Of a stretch of DNA of 36,559 nt, positions 26,341 to 35,571 are shown in pieces; position 1 is the first letter of the stretch, and each line of letters starts with the position of its first letter. Both the position numbers and the translations under genes were made by a program. The notes below the pieces were generated by a model that saw only the letters and a list, made by a program, of their open reading frames with translations, was not told the origin of the DNA and did no database searches. The DNA lies in IMG/VR virus record IMGVR_UViG_3300026518_000028, positions 1 through 36,559 of that record; one strand, 5' to 3'. This stretch comes from a virus.

Positions 26341-26960
26341 TTCTTACCCCCAAACAGCTTGATAATCGCCGCAATAAGCACGGCTAGCCAGTTTACTTTC
26401 TTGACGGGCGGAGCATAACCGGACCGTGCAAGAATTTCCGCCCCGCTTAGCGTGTCGATAACCCCGCCGAGGTTGCCCGCACCGTCCGTCCCGTAAACAG
26501 GCACATTCATTCGCCCGTAGTCGCCTGTCTCGAATAGCACGCGCTCGGCTTTCCGGCGGGGGATAATAGCAGCGGGTTTTATCCAGCCCATGAATGCCGC
26601 CCCCGCGCCCTTGTGGTCGCTACGGTTCAGCAACTTAGTCAGCGTGGCCTTGTAAATCCCGCCCGTGTTGTAGTGGAAGCTCACCAGCGCGTCGAATTCG
26701 TGTTGCGATACCGGCACTTTCACGGCCTCATTCACGTCCTTTTCATAGCGCGTCAAGTCCTTGCGAAATACCTTGAGCGCCTCGTTCACCACACCGTTGA
26801 CATTCGCAGGCATGGCGCGGGCCATTGTCTTGGGGTTAAACCCGTCGTGCAGAGTGTGGCCGACGCCCCAAGTCCACACCCCCACCACGTCGCGATAAGG
26901 CGCAACCACAATGCCCTCTTTCGCCGCGAGTGAAACCAATCCTTTATCAGATATTTCCAT
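26337..26960 (-). CDS. endolysin, T4-lysozyme (GH24) type, with C-terminal membrane helix
   Basis: The 207-residue product has E15 in AAKEG, D24 in YRDVVG and T30 in WTWGVGHT: the E-8-D-5-T spacing is that of T4 lysozyme (E11, D20, T26), so muramidase activity is expected. HEFDALVSFHYNTG and AAIIPRRKAERVLFETG follow, as in GH24 enzymes. Unlike most, it ends in a hydrophobic helix (WLAVLIAAIIKLFGGKK), which may hold it to the membrane. GGGGGACAG precedes ATG 26960. Confidence 0.88.
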   Translation of the reverse strand: MEISDKGLVSLAAKEGIVVAPYRDVVGVWTWGVGHTLHDGFNPKTMARAMPANVNGVVNEALKVFRKDLTRYEKDVNEAVKVPVSQHEFDALVSFHYNTGGIYKATLTKLLNRSDHKGAGAAFMGWIKPAAIIPRRKAERVLFETGDYGRMNVPVYGTDGAGNLGGVIDTLSGAEILARSGYAPPVKKVNWLAVLIAAIIKLFGGKK

Positions 26961-26961
26961 G

Positions 26962-27261
26962 TTACTGTCCCCCGCCTGTTACTGCCTGCCGGATGTAAAA
27001 CAGATCACGCTGAATGCCCGACAGCGAGGCTTTAACGTCCGAAATGTCGCTATTCGTTGCCGCCACCTGCGCTCTGATAAGCTGGTCAGCGTCATAATAA
27101 CCGCGCTTCGTTTCCTCAATATCGCCCGTGATGCGGTCCACCCGCGCCGCCATGTTGGCCCATGCCGCCGACATAGACGCCAGCATGACGCCCAGCGTTA
27201 TCACCGTTTTAATGTCCAAGATTTTGCCCTTTTGCAGGCCATTATCGTTTATGTCAGTCAT
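26962..27261 (-). CDS. membrane-anchored coiled-coil protein of lysis cassette, 99 aa
   Basis: After KGKILDIKTVITLGVMLASM there is one membrane helix (about 18-38), then a helix of Asp/Glu/Arg residues (AARVDRITGDIEETKRGYYD, ATNSDISDVKASLSGIQRDL). A single helix plus coiled coil is found in small phage proteins next to endolysins, often labelled holin-associated. It precedes the endolysin with one base between stop and start. It could be a holin or antiholin. Confidence 0.6.
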   Translation of the reverse strand: MTDINDNGLQKGKILDIKTVITLGVMLASMSAAWANMAARVDRITGDIEETKRGYYDADQLIRAQVAATNSDISDVKASLSGIQRDLFYIRQAVTGGGQ

Positions 27262-27288
27262 TGGTCAACTCGCTGTTTTCGGGGATAG

Positions 27289-28278
27289 TCATAATGTCGC
27301 CAGCGTTGCGGCTAGAGCTGTCGCCGCTGCCGCTTTGCCAGCCGCCGCGAAATGCCTGCCGTCAAGATAAGCGGGGTCTAAGCTGTTGCCTGTTTGCGTG
27401 TCGAATGCGGGGTGAGCTTTCTCAATATCGCAAACTGCATCGATGCCGAGCGCAATATCGGCCCGCAACAGGGCGTTGTAATCGTAGGGCCGTTGATTGT
27501 CGAACGGGTTATCCCCGCTTCGAGGAACTGTTGCCACAACGATTTTTGCCGTCGGAAAGCTGGCCCGAAGGCCTGCAATAAACGTCTGCGCCCGCGCCCA
27601 TACCTGCGCCCCGGTTGGGACTTGGCCTGCGATTAGCGTGTTGCTAAAGTCATTGGTGCCAAGCGCGATGTAGATTATGTCACCAGCTACAAGGCCAAGC
27701 GTCGAATACTTCACGGGCCGCATCATCTCGTGGTCATTGGCATAGTCAACAATATCCCCGCCAGCGAAGAATGATCCGCCGTTGCCGTTGTGCAGGAGTG
27801 CCTTGCTTGGCGTCACATATTCATCTGGTGCACTACCCCCCCACGGCGTCACCGTGGCCCCCGCCCACTGCTGGAACCCCGCCGTTCCGTAGCTATCCGT
27901 CCCGTCAACACCAAGGCCACCGTGGCGGGCGAGGCTGTCACTGATTATCAGCAGATTGCGCTTGCCGTTAAATCGGCTCATGCGGCTCCGCGCCTCTTGG
28001 CGTGCGTATCCGGCAGGGGCCACCACAGTTGCACTCGTGACCTCTATGCCTTGCAAGTGAGGCGATACCGTAGCCCAAAGGTTATCAGGGCACTCCATCC
28101 ACTCCACGGCACCAGCTAGGCCCCGCTCAAGTATAGCGTTTGTGCCTGCGGCTTGCGGCAAATCTTGGATTAGCCGCCTATTGCAAATATCCCCCGCCGT
28201 CTGGAATGACGGCTGCAATGTCATGTCTGGGATAGCCACGCCAGTGCGCGTAAATGGGTCTGGTTGAAAATAGTGCAT
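27289..28278 (-). CDS. SGNH/GDSL-type esterase of the fibre module
   Basis: The 329-residue product has the SGNH blocks: LLIISDSLARHG (Ser nucleophile, about 112), IYIALGTNDFS (the Gly/Asn block III) and DGRHFAAAG near the end (catalytic Asp/His, block V). The first ~100 residues show no such motif and may attach to the fibre or help trimerise. Such virion-linked enzymes deacetylate surface polysaccharide so that the phage can reach its receptor. The start shares one base with the previous stop. Confidence 0.8.
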   Translation of the reverse strand: MHYFQPDPFTRTGVAIPDMTLQPSFQTAGDICNRRLIQDLPQAAGTNAILERGLAGAVEWMECPDNLWATVSPHLQGIEVTSATVVAPAGYARQEARSRMSRFNGKRNLLIISDSLARHGGLGVDGTDSYGTAGFQQWAGATVTPWGGSAPDEYVTPSKALLHNGNGGSFFAGGDIVDYANDHEMMRPVKYSTLGLVAGDIIYIALGTNDFSNTLIAGQVPTGAQVWARAQTFIAGLRASFPTAKIVVATVPRSGDNPFDNQRPYDYNALLRADIALGIDAVCDIEKAHPAFDTQTGNSLDPAYLDGRHFAAAGKAAAATALAATLATL

Positions 28279-29045
28279 CAGATGGGCCTCACACTATTTG
28301 CCCAATCGGAAAACGACTGGCGAACCGCTGGCGGGAGAACACCTTGCCCGATTGCGATTGTGTTATAAACGCCTGCAAAGCTGCCTCCGATAGCGGCCCC
28401 GAGGCTGTCCGTTGTCGGGTAGGCCGTGGCGGCAAAAGGCGTCTGGATGTTGGCCGCGACCTCGACGCCGTTGAACCATGCGCGGTTGTTAGCGGGGGTA
28501 ACAAAATCGTGCTGCTCTTCAATTGTCACCCAAACCGTATCCGTTACCGTAATGCCGCTAGGGTCTTGCCTCCATACCCACGCGTTGCTGTCTGTTTGGT
28601 CAATGTGGGATCGAGGCTGGCCCCCAGCGTAACTTAAGACGTCAACGATAAGACGCCCAGTCTGCGTAGTGTTTACCCCGTCGTAAACCTTGATTAGGCG
28701 TGGAGCATTGGCTTTGTTTATAACCTGCACATTACAGGCAAAATAAATGCCGTTTGAGCCATTCAACGGCACCGCACCGCCACCCACTAGGGCCATAGAC
28801 CGCGACAAGTCAGCCGTGAAGCTGGCCCCGTTGGCCACCGCATCCGGCTGGCTTGCGGCAACGGTCTGCTCCCAAGCGTTAGCCGCGCCGCGTGCCATTT
28901 CCGGCACACTCTGAACCTTTGCCCCGTTCAACACGGGCGCGGTGAAATCCCACGCGTAAAGGTCCGCGTGGGCGGTGTAGGGGAGCGAAGAGCCGCGACC
29001 CGCCGCTACATTCGAAAGCCCGATCCCGATCCCGATCCCGCTCAT
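28278..29045 (-). CDS. fibre-associated LamG-like protein, 255 aa
   Basis: I choose ATG 29045 (GGAGG seven bases before, ATGA overlap). After MSGIGIGIGLSNVAAGRGSS the product reads like a concanavalin/LamG-type beta sandwich: GIYFACNVQVINKANAPRLI, WVTIEEQHDFVTPANNRAWF and NTIAIGQGVLPPAVRQSFSD. The IYFAC ... WxxIEEQHDF ... RAWFNG strands are typical of carbohydrate-binding phage proteins. Presumed attachment to glycans. Confidence 0.6.
   Translation of the reverse strand: MSGIGIGIGLSNVAAGRGSSLPYTAHADLYAWDFTAPVLNGAKVQSVPEMARGAANAWEQTVAASQPDAVANGASFTADLSRSMALVGGGAVPLNGSNGIYFACNVQVINKANAPRLIKVYDGVNTTQTGRLIVDVLSYAGGQPRSHIDQTDSNAWVWRQDPSGITVTDTVWVTIEEQHDFVTPANNRAWFNGVEVAANIQTPFAATAYPTTDSLGAAIGGSFAGVYNTIAIGQGVLPPAVRQSFSDWANSVRPI
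29019..29040. repeat. hexanucleotide tandem repeat in fibre gene
   Basis: CCCGAT is repeated 3.7 times just after the start of the 255-aa gene and encodes GIGIGIG. Slippage would change the protein by two residues without frameshift. Confidence 0.7.
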
Positions 29046-29254
29046 GACATGCCTCCATAATTGACGTAATTGTGCACTGTTGGGCAAGTGTGCGTAGGAA
29101 CGACACCAGCGAGTGTTTTGGCTACACCGTTTATTCCATAAACGCCGCTCGCGAAACCGGCGATAAGCGGAGGCGCGTTGCCCTCGCGAGTATAGGCGGC
29201 TAGGGGCGAAACACCCCCGCTTGATAGCGCTAAACTTAGTCCTAGTGCTGGCAT
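29042..29254 (-). CDS. small fibre-module protein, 70 aa
   Basis: AAGGTGATAAC precedes ATG 29254. The product MPALGLSLALSSGGVSPLAA is a short Gly/Ala/Ser-rich protein whose start resembles that of the next gene (M-x-x-[LI]-G-[LI]-x-[LI]), then ends VHNYVNYGGMS. It may be a short adaptor between fibre pieces. Function unknown. Confidence 0.55.
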   Translation of the reverse strand: MPALGLSLALSSGGVSPLAAYTREGNAPPLIAGFASGVYGINGVAKTLAGVVPTHTCPTVHNYVNYGGMS

Positions 29255-29258
29255 GTTA

Positions 29259-30464
29259 TCACCTTATGATTTCCGCAATTAGCCTATGTTTCCAATTCGT
29301 TTCCGTAAGCGTTGCATAAGTCGGCGCATTCGGAACTACCCACCCGTAATTGCCTCGCTCCACGTAAAGGTTGCTGGCGTTGCCGTAAACGTTTACACCA
29401 CTCCCCGCTTGAAGTTCAAAGAATGAGGTGAACGACATTGTGTCACCGACAGCGAAACCATGCTCGGCGGTTGTGCATTCCAGAACCACAAGCACCAAAT
29501 CAGGTGCCGCCCCCAAGCTATGCGCTGTTGCGGTCGTGGCGTTCTTGGGGGGGAGCCCCGCAGTCCAAGCCGTTTTCTCATAAAGCGATGTTTGGGCGAC
29601 GATCGCCGCTGCTATATTTGCGGCACTGGCCAGCCTCGGAGTTGTGCTTGTGCCTGCTTGAGCATCGGAGGCAGATAGCGAGCTGGCGAATGAAACCATA
29701 TCCCAAATTGCAGCCGTGACCTGAGTAAATATAGCCACATCTCCTGCGCTTACCGTAATAGATGCACCGCCTATCAAATTAAGTTTAGTGACATCATGCG
29801 TCAATGTAAGCGCAGAATCAAAGCGCAGAATGACCGTGGTTCCTATCGCTAAATCCACTATGCTAGTGATTGTGGTAGTTCCTGTAATGTCAAACATATT
29901 CCCATCACTGCCCAGTGTTAATGCTGCTGCTGACGCTACATCCGCACCCTTAGACCACCGAATTTGATTGCCGCTAGTGTCGAGAACCCCGCCAAGTTGA
30001 GGGGTTAAATCTTCAACTAAATTAACAACGTGCGCAATCGGAGTTGGGTTAAGCACCACGAAACTACCAAGAGATGAAACATAAACCACATCATAGACAC
30101 CTCCGCTTTGGATTTGGCCACTCGCAGGGTCGCCTACCCCACCTTGCCCGTAAACCTTCATCGCAACAAGCCCCAGCGTATCGACGTTAATCGTGCAAGC
30201 GCCCGTGTTGGAAAAACTGGCCCTAAACGCAAGCCTGATTTTGTCCTCGTATGCCGTAACCGTGCCACCCGTCGAGAGTGCGTAAGCGTTAGCCGAACCC
30301 GTGGTGGTTGTCGGCTTGGCAATATCAAGCAGGAAGTTTGCACTATCAGCCATAAGCGCGCGAATTGCGTTATCAAGCGCGTTAGCAAGCATAGCATCGG
30401 AAAGGCCAATTCCCGCAACCGCCGTGTTGTCTGTGGCCGTGGCCGAATAATCACGAATTGTCAT
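29259..30464 (-). CDS. tail fibre / tail-spike protein, 401 aa
   Basis: The product begins MTIRDYSATATDNTAVAGIG and has many T/S/A-rich strands, with TGTTTITSIVDLAIGTTVIL and LTHDVTKLNLIGGASITVSA, typical of trimeric beta fibres. The C-terminal part (AGLPPKNATTATAHSLGAAP ... NYGWVVPNAPTYATLTETNW) looks like a receptor-binding tip. ATG 30464 overlaps the ejection gene stop. It probably fixes the virion to the host surface, together with the two small proteins and the esterase after it. Confidence 0.75.
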   Translation of the reverse strand: MTIRDYSATATDNTAVAGIGLSDAMLANALDNAIRALMADSANFLLDIAKPTTTTGSANAYALSTGGTVTAYEDKIRLAFRASFSNTGACTINVDTLGLVAMKVYGQGGVGDPASGQIQSGGVYDVVYVSSLGSFVVLNPTPIAHVVNLVEDLTPQLGGVLDTSGNQIRWSKGADVASAAALTLGSDGNMFDITGTTTITSIVDLAIGTTVILRFDSALTLTHDVTKLNLIGGASITVSAGDVAIFTQVTAAIWDMVSFASSLSASDAQAGTSTTPRLASAANIAAAIVAQTSLYEKTAWTAGLPPKNATTATAHSLGAAPDLVLVVLECTTAEHGFAVGDTMSFTSFFELQAGSGVNVYGNASNLYVERGNYGWVVPNAPTYATLTETNWKHRLIAEIIR

Positions 30465-32368
30465 TGCTGACCCCCAGTCATTGAAATACCGCCTCCCATA
30501 AGGAGAGGCCTAAGCATTGTTTCAGTCGCCCGGCTTGCGCGGGTTCCGCCCTGTTGTGCCACATTTTGCAACAGTTGGGCAAGAATTGCGTCACGTTGCG
30601 GGCCTTGTGCCGATAAGATTTTGCCTATATCAGCATTAGCCGCTGCGCGCCTTCCACCTGTTAATGCGTCCATAAGCGCGTTGCCCGCCTGATCAGCCGC
30701 CCGCTTTACTGGCCCTTGCTGACCTGTGTAAGATGCCCGCATATCAGATGAATCCCTGATTGCATCGCTCCTTTGTGCCGTTATAGAATTGCCAACAACC
30801 CGTCCGCGAGTATCCACAAAGGCTTGCTCGGAATTAAGCCGACCTATTAGCCGCCCCGCCTCTTCTTCGCCCAGAATAACATTTAGCTTTTCCCGGCTGG
30901 TGTCAGTAAGAAGAACACGCCGCGCCGCCGCATCGCCCGCCCGAGATGTTTCTGTAAGGTTGCGGATATCTTGGCGGACACCTTGCAAGAAGGCGGTCCT
31001 TTCCCCCTCCTTCATACCGTTAAGCATTGCCCTGATTTCCTCGGGGCTTTTATTTGTTGCTCGCCCGCCCCTGAAAGCTGTCAAGCCATCATTCAAGGCG
31101 TTATCAATCTCGTGAGTATCGGCCCAAACCCTACGCGCTTCTGAATAGTGCGGCACATTATCGAGAACATTATCTATTTCTCGCAATGTATCCTTTAGGA
31201 CATTAGCTTGCTTCCCATTCCCGGCACGCGCCGCCGCATTTGCTGCATCACTTAAATCTGATCTCACATTGTGGAGTTGCTCTGCACTCATATCGCCGCC
31301 AAGTGATTCCTTGTAACGCCGTAGGACCGCGCCCGTATCTGGCCCAGCGGTGTCAATGCGCGCCGATATACTAGAGGCTATTCCATCCGTGTTTATAGGG
31401 TCAGGAAAAGCCTTAGCCGCTTCATATAGCGGGCTCCCCACATTTTGGCGGAGGTCAGTCTGCGCTGCTCGTTGCGCCGAATACTCCCCGCGTCCACCCA
31501 AAACATCGTCAATGGTGGCGTTCGTTCTTGTTGCAGCACCATCACCGCGTGACCTAATAGCCCCGACAATAGCATCACCGCCGGGGCCTTTCTGTCCAGC
31601 GATGCCCATGGCGCGCCCTTGAAGCGCTCCCGGCACATCAGCAAGCATCGCCTCCGGCCCCAAGTTATTCAAATAGTCTTGAATGTCTGGCACGGTTCTG
31701 GAGCTTGCTGCAATATCCTTCATTGCGTTACGCGTAGCAATGCCGCTCATTCCCCGAAGCGGGTTTGATGACCGATTGGCGATTGAGCCTACCAAATTTC
31801 GCCCCCCCCGAACCGCCGCACCAGCACCTGCCGCAAGCAATGGCGCGCCTGCGCCTATTACTGCTCCAATAGCCGCGCCGGGTGCTGCTGCTTCCATTCT
31901 AGGCATGAATCCGCCTTGAGCCTCGCCGAACCCTTGAGCGCCGCCCTCAACAGCCCCAGCGAGAAGACCACGCCCAGCCATTCCGGCTAAAGACGCCCCC
32001 CTTCCAACCCATCCGGCAGGCAAAACAGACGTAGCCGCCATCCCTGCGAATTTGCCCGCCCCGTAATCTTTAGGGTATTGCTGTTGAGCGATGAAATCGT
32101 CAAGCCGCATTGCATCCTGTGTTTCCTGCCCACCAACAAGCCCGCCAATTTCATCAGCGAACCCAAAAGAGGCCCCTTGCATAGCGCCACGGCCAACGGC
32201 AGGCCACCGCCCCATTTCAAGGTTAGCCGCGTCGCGCTGTGAATACAGGTTCTCAAGGGCGGCAGTCTCGCGCTGCCCACGTTCTGCGGGGTCGATAGCC
32301 TCCAAAACCTGAATGGCGTAGAGGATTTGTGATGCGTCCGCGCGGCCCTTTATTTCATTTCCCGCCAT
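30461..32368 (-). CDS. internal virion (ejection) protein, membrane-active, 635 aa
   Basis: The product has an N-terminal helical part, then a Gly/Ala-rich hydrophobic region (GRGLLAGAVEGGAQGFGEAQ, AAIGAVIGAGAPLLAAGAGA, about 140-200) that could span membranes. A long helical C-terminal part follows (SRAGDAAARRVLLTDTSREK, and so on). Large internal proteins of this kind form a channel through the envelope when the phage injects DNA (podovirus ejection proteins). It lies between the lytic protein and the fibre genes. Confidence 0.7.
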   Translation of the reverse strand: MAGNEIKGRADASQILYAIQVLEAIDPAERGQRETAALENLYSQRDAANLEMGRWPAVGRGAMQGASFGFADEIGGLVGGQETQDAMRLDDFIAQQQYPKDYGAGKFAGMAATSVLPAGWVGRGASLAGMAGRGLLAGAVEGGAQGFGEAQGGFMPRMEAAAPGAAIGAVIGAGAPLLAAGAGAAVRGGRNLVGSIANRSSNPLRGMSGIATRNAMKDIAASSRTVPDIQDYLNNLGPEAMLADVPGALQGRAMGIAGQKGPGGDAIVGAIRSRGDGAATRTNATIDDVLGGRGEYSAQRAAQTDLRQNVGSPLYEAAKAFPDPINTDGIASSISARIDTAGPDTGAVLRRYKESLGGDMSAEQLHNVRSDLSDAANAAARAGNGKQANVLKDTLREIDNVLDNVPHYSEARRVWADTHEIDNALNDGLTAFRGGRATNKSPEEIRAMLNGMKEGERTAFLQGVRQDIRNLTETSRAGDAAARRVLLTDTSREKLNVILGEEEAGRLIGRLNSEQAFVDTRGRVVGNSITAQRSDAIRDSSDMRASYTGQQGPVKRAADQAGNALMDALTGGRRAAANADIGKILSAQGPQRDAILAQLLQNVAQQGGTRASRATETMLRPLLMGGGISMTGGQQ

Positions 32369-32369
32369 G

Positions 32370-34055
32370 TCATTGCCCCCCTAGAGCTAAAGCGTCATCT
32401 ATGCTCATGCCTCCGACCGAGCCTGCAAATTCTTCCGGCGTAACCAGAGACCCAGTAACATCGCCATGCCCCAAAGCCCGCTGAATAGAACGGTTATACA
32501 TGCCGCGCATCTGCGACTTGAATGCTATCGTAGTTGGTGTGTCCCCCGGCTGTGCGAAATATGTTTCGCGGATTCGCACAATCTCAGAAGGTGTCGCTGC
32601 CGCACCTGTCGAGATACGCAACGCGCCTTCTGCCCAAGCCGAAGCCGCCGATGTATAAGTTTGACCAGCAGATGATTGAAAAAAGTTACCAGCAATCGGA
32701 GTATTTCTGGCTACTGCATCTGAAATATTTGAGGGGTCCCATTGCGTTTCAATATCGCCTAGAACTGGAGCGGTTTCGTCCATCATGCTTTTGAACAAGG
32801 TTAACTTCGACTGGTCTGCCGTTAGGTCAACCTGCGAAGGGGCTGTGCCGCCGCCTTCTGGTGCATCAATCGGAACCCAAGTGCCGCCCTGCGGGCTATT
32901 CGCATCCGGACTCCACTGCACTGCGACATCAGAACCGTCAGACCTCGTGAGCGTTTGCACCTTTGGCGCGGATGTATCTACAGGTGGCTCAATACCATCA
33001 ACCACTGACGGGCCTCCTTCTGCCGCCAAATCAACCAACCGCCCCCCGACTACCTTCCACCTGTTTGGGTCAAATTTAGGCTGTGCCATTTCTTGCTTGA
33101 TCATAGCATTAGCATAAGCCCGCTGGCCATCTGATAGGTTGGGATCATTGGCGAGTTGAAACAACTGCATAAGCCGTTCATTTGGTGGGGCATGTGGCGG
33201 CTGGCCTTGTGGCTGGCCACCTGCATGGGTGGCCGCGTAATCTGATAGATGCGTGCCGTTGCTATCGGCGGGGTTATACGTTCCGCCGCTTTCAAGGAAC
33301 CGTTTCATGCCGTGGTTGCCGCCAAGGTGCGCCATAGCCCTCATGCCGTTTTGCGTAATGGTAACGCCGTTTATGGTTTGCCCGATGTATTGGTTGAGGC
33401 CATTGCCCTGAATGAATTGGTCAGTGTCAGACACATTCCAGCGCTGCGCAGCCTCTTGAATTTGAGGGCTGGCAAGGAATTGTTCCATTGTTACGTTTTG
33501 GCCCGTGGCGCGGTTGTAGTCTGTTAGCCGCGCCTGCCCGAACTGATAGCGCCCGCCGTATCCCTCGCTGTTTACAATGCCGTAATTTCCGCCGCTTTCC
33601 GTGGTGGAAAGGCCGCTATTATAAGCATCAACACCGCCACCATTCACCGCGTCAACAATGCTTTGTGGTAGGCCTTGAGGGTTGCCAATGGGGATTGGCC
33701 CAGAAGTAATAGGCGCGCCTTGCTGTGGCTGTCCACCGGCACCAAGGAAAGCGTTAAACCTTGCCGTTGCCGCGTTCTGTGCCGCCGCCGCGTCCTGTTG
33801 GCCTAGCATGTCGTAGAGGCTGGACACTTGCCCATCTTGGGGAAGCATATCAAGCAAAGCACGGCGATTCCCACCAATGCCCATGTTATCCATAAGGGCC
33901 GCAATGTTGCTTCTGCGCTCGTCGCGCTCAACGCCTTGGTTATATGCTTGAAGGTTGCCCCCCTGCACGCCTTGTAATGCGCTGCCAAAGTCTTGCATCC
34001 GAGCGCCTAGGCGTGGCTGCCAGTCTTCTTTTTGAAAGAAATTACTAAGGCTCAT
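32370..34055 (-). CDS. internal virion protein with peptidoglycan-hydrolase-like domain, 561 aa
   Basis: Residues ~155-290 read TTESGGNYGIVNSEGYGGRY with QFGQARLTD, then AHLGGNHGMKRFLESGG and NPADSNGTHLSDYAATHAGG, a domain used by phage internal virion proteins related to transglycosylases (E in ESGG as acid). It would open the cell wall locally during injection. The N-terminal part has a QGVQGGNLQAYNQGV helix; the rest is low in motifs. Followed at 1-base distance by the membrane-active ejection protein. Confidence 0.75.
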   Translation of the reverse strand: MSLSNFFQKEDWQPRLGARMQDFGSALQGVQGGNLQAYNQGVERDERRSNIAALMDNMGIGGNRRALLDMLPQDGQVSSLYDMLGQQDAAAAQNAATARFNAFLGAGGQPQQGAPITSGPIPIGNPQGLPQSIVDAVNGGGVDAYNSGLSTTESGGNYGIVNSEGYGGRYQFGQARLTDYNRATGQNVTMEQFLASPQIQEAAQRWNVSDTDQFIQGNGLNQYIGQTINGVTITQNGMRAMAHLGGNHGMKRFLESGGTYNPADSNGTHLSDYAATHAGGQPQGQPPHAPPNERLMQLFQLANDPNLSDGQRAYANAMIKQEMAQPKFDPNRWKVVGGRLVDLAAEGGPSVVDGIEPPVDTSAPKVQTLTRSDGSDVAVQWSPDANSPQGGTWVPIDAPEGGGTAPSQVDLTADQSKLTLFKSMMDETAPVLGDIETQWDPSNISDAVARNTPIAGNFFQSSAGQTYTSAASAWAEGALRISTGAAATPSEIVRIRETYFAQPGDTPTTIAFKSQMRGMYNRSIQRALGHGDVTGSLVTPEEFAGSVGGMSIDDALALGGQ

Positions 34056-34085
34056 AGGACGCCCCTTTCATATTGAGACTACACA

Positions 34086-34805
34086 TCAAAAGAACCCGCC
34101 AATTCCAGTAATTACTTTACCAAAGTCCGCCAGCGACCAAGGTTTTCTTTGCGTGGCGTTAGACGTTCCGCCCATGCCGCCCATCATGGCGCTCAGTTGG
34201 GCGTATTGCTTAAGCGCATCCATGGGGGCATTTTGGGCCTCGGAATATTGTGCCATGTCAGCATTTATATTCTGCTGGTTCAATCGATCTCGCATCCCGC
34301 CAGCGGCAAGCCGCCCCTGTGCATCACTGCGCCCAAGTCCTGCAATCTGCGGTGCCATGCCCATTGCGGATAGTTTGCGGTTCTGAGCACCCCCCCAAGC
34401 ACCGTATTCAATGCCGCCAATTGCGTCAGCCATACCGCGCCCAAACTGTTGCGCGCCTAGGCCAGTGTTAAGCCCCCCGCCCGCAAGCGTTGACCCAAGC
34501 GCCGCCTTAGTGTCCGCAATCGTGGTCGCCTTCATTTGGTCAAATGCTCTATTCCTCGCCCCGTCATCCATAAACCCAGCAAAGGCATTCTCGGCCATTG
34601 GGGTTATATTTGAACCAGCCTGCAAGCCCTGCATTCCCTGAAGGGTTGCTGGTGAAAAGTTAGCCACCCGCTGGCCCGTATATGGGTCAACCTGCATACC
34701 ACCGGAGTTATACAAATCGCTCGATGCCCCGATTACATCCCGCAATGCGCCTTGCGCTGGTGCCCAAGGGTCAGATACGGTCTTTTGTGTTGTTGTCGTG
34801 CTCAT
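34086..34805 (-). CDS. ejection protein, 239 aa
   Basis: The product is rich in Gly, Ala and Met with STTTTQKTVSDPWAPAQGAL, then a middle of GGGLNTGLGAQQFGRGMADA and GMAPQIAGLGRSDAQGRLAA. These patterns are seen in small podovirus injection proteins (P22 gp7-like place in the order). It ends in a hydrophobic KVITGIGGFF. It is the first of three ejection proteins in this direction. Confidence 0.6.
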   Translation of the reverse strand: MSTTTTQKTVSDPWAPAQGALRDVIGASSDLYNSGGMQVDPYTGQRVANFSPATLQGMQGLQAGSNITPMAENAFAGFMDDGARNRAFDQMKATTIADTKAALGSTLAGGGLNTGLGAQQFGRGMADAIGGIEYGAWGGAQNRKLSAMGMAPQIAGLGRSDAQGRLAAGGMRDRLNQQNINADMAQYSEAQNAPMDALKQYAQLSAMMGGMGGTSNATQRKPWSLADFGKVITGIGGFF

Positions 34806-35206
34806 AGGTCTTGCTCCATAATTCGGTGGGTTTCTTTGAAGCCCATTGTTCTGAGCATTTTCGTATGCCCGGGGCGGTTAATCACCCGAAGCCGTTTTGC
34901 GCCGATGTGCTTTGACCATGCCATAATTTCGCTAACTAACATAGTGTTCCAATCCTCTCGGCCCTCACCAGCGCAGTGGGTAAACTCCACCACCTTAATT
35001 TCGTTCTCAACAACTTGGGTAAGCCCGCAAGCCTTGACCTTGCCATCCCACGCCATCCAGCATTGCCTTTTGCCCTCAATAACCTCAGAAGCTAAATGGT
35101 CGATTGTTTCCTCTCCGTGGCTGCGATCGACAAAAGAATTGAAATGCCAGCCCACTAGCGGGGCGATCTTAGGAAACTCCTTAGCTGGAATGCCTACAAT
35201 GTCCAT
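34802..35206 (-). CDS. GNAT-like acyltransferase of the virion module, 134 aa
   Basis: The product MDIVGIPAKEFPKIAPLVGW has CWMAWDGKVKACGLTQVVEN, then EFTHCAGEGREDWNTMLVSE and GAKRLRVINRPGHTKMLRTM with GFKETHRIMEQDL. This is a GNAT-like fold of the small type common between adaptor and ejection genes of podoviruses (T7 gp13-like position). The acetyl-CoA loop is not typical, so it may be structural. ATGA overlap with the next gene. Confidence 0.6.
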   Translation of the reverse strand: MDIVGIPAKEFPKIAPLVGWHFNSFVDRSHGEETIDHLASEVIEGKRQCWMAWDGKVKACGLTQVVENEIKVVEFTHCAGEGREDWNTMLVSEIMAWSKHIGAKRLRVINRPGHTKMLRTMGFKETHRIMEQDL

Positions 35207-35571
35207 GTATCGCCCCCCTCAACCTGCAATCCCCAAGCAAATAGCTGCAATCCCGTAGCGCTGGCAGTCGCTGCCATATCAACTGCGTCCGGCAGTAGAA
35301 TGTCGGAAAATCCAACCACATCAACAGTAGTATTCGCGGCAATCGACAAGCTGCTAAGCCACGTATTCGAGGCCTTTATAATTGAAAGTGTAATTGTGCC
35401 CGCCGTGGTATTGCACACCGACATTTTGCGCAGAAGAAAGAATTTGCCAGCCAATCCGGTGTAAATAGTGGTTGCCGTAGTTAGAATCGCCACGTCAATC
35501 GCAACTGGCGTCATTAAGCTGGCATTGCGCCGCTGTTTCTGGTCACTAAATGGTGATTGCGCTAGTTTCAT
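35194..35571 (-). CDS. small beta-rich virion protein, 125 aa
   Basis: The product has VAILTTATTIYTGLAGKFFL, RKMSVCNTTAGTITLSIIKA and SLSIAANTTVDVVGFSDILL, which are alternating beta strands of a small sandwich. Its composition resembles the 99-aa protein at 1348-1647. ATG 35571 overlaps the stabilisation gene stop (ATGA). It may be a tail knob or decoration protein. No named family. Confidence 0.55.
   Translation of the reverse strand: MKLAQSPFSDQKQRRNASLMTPVAIDVAILTTATTIYTGLAGKFFLLRKMSVCNTTAGTITLSIIKASNTWLSSLSIAANTTVDVVGFSDILLPDAVDMAATASATGLQLFAWGLQVEGGDTWTL

Noticed and set aside
27254-27292. 12-aa ORF MTIPENSELTND between SGNH and membrane protein genes
   Set aside because: It has an ATGA overlap but no ribosome site and is too short to support; noted only as possible coupling.
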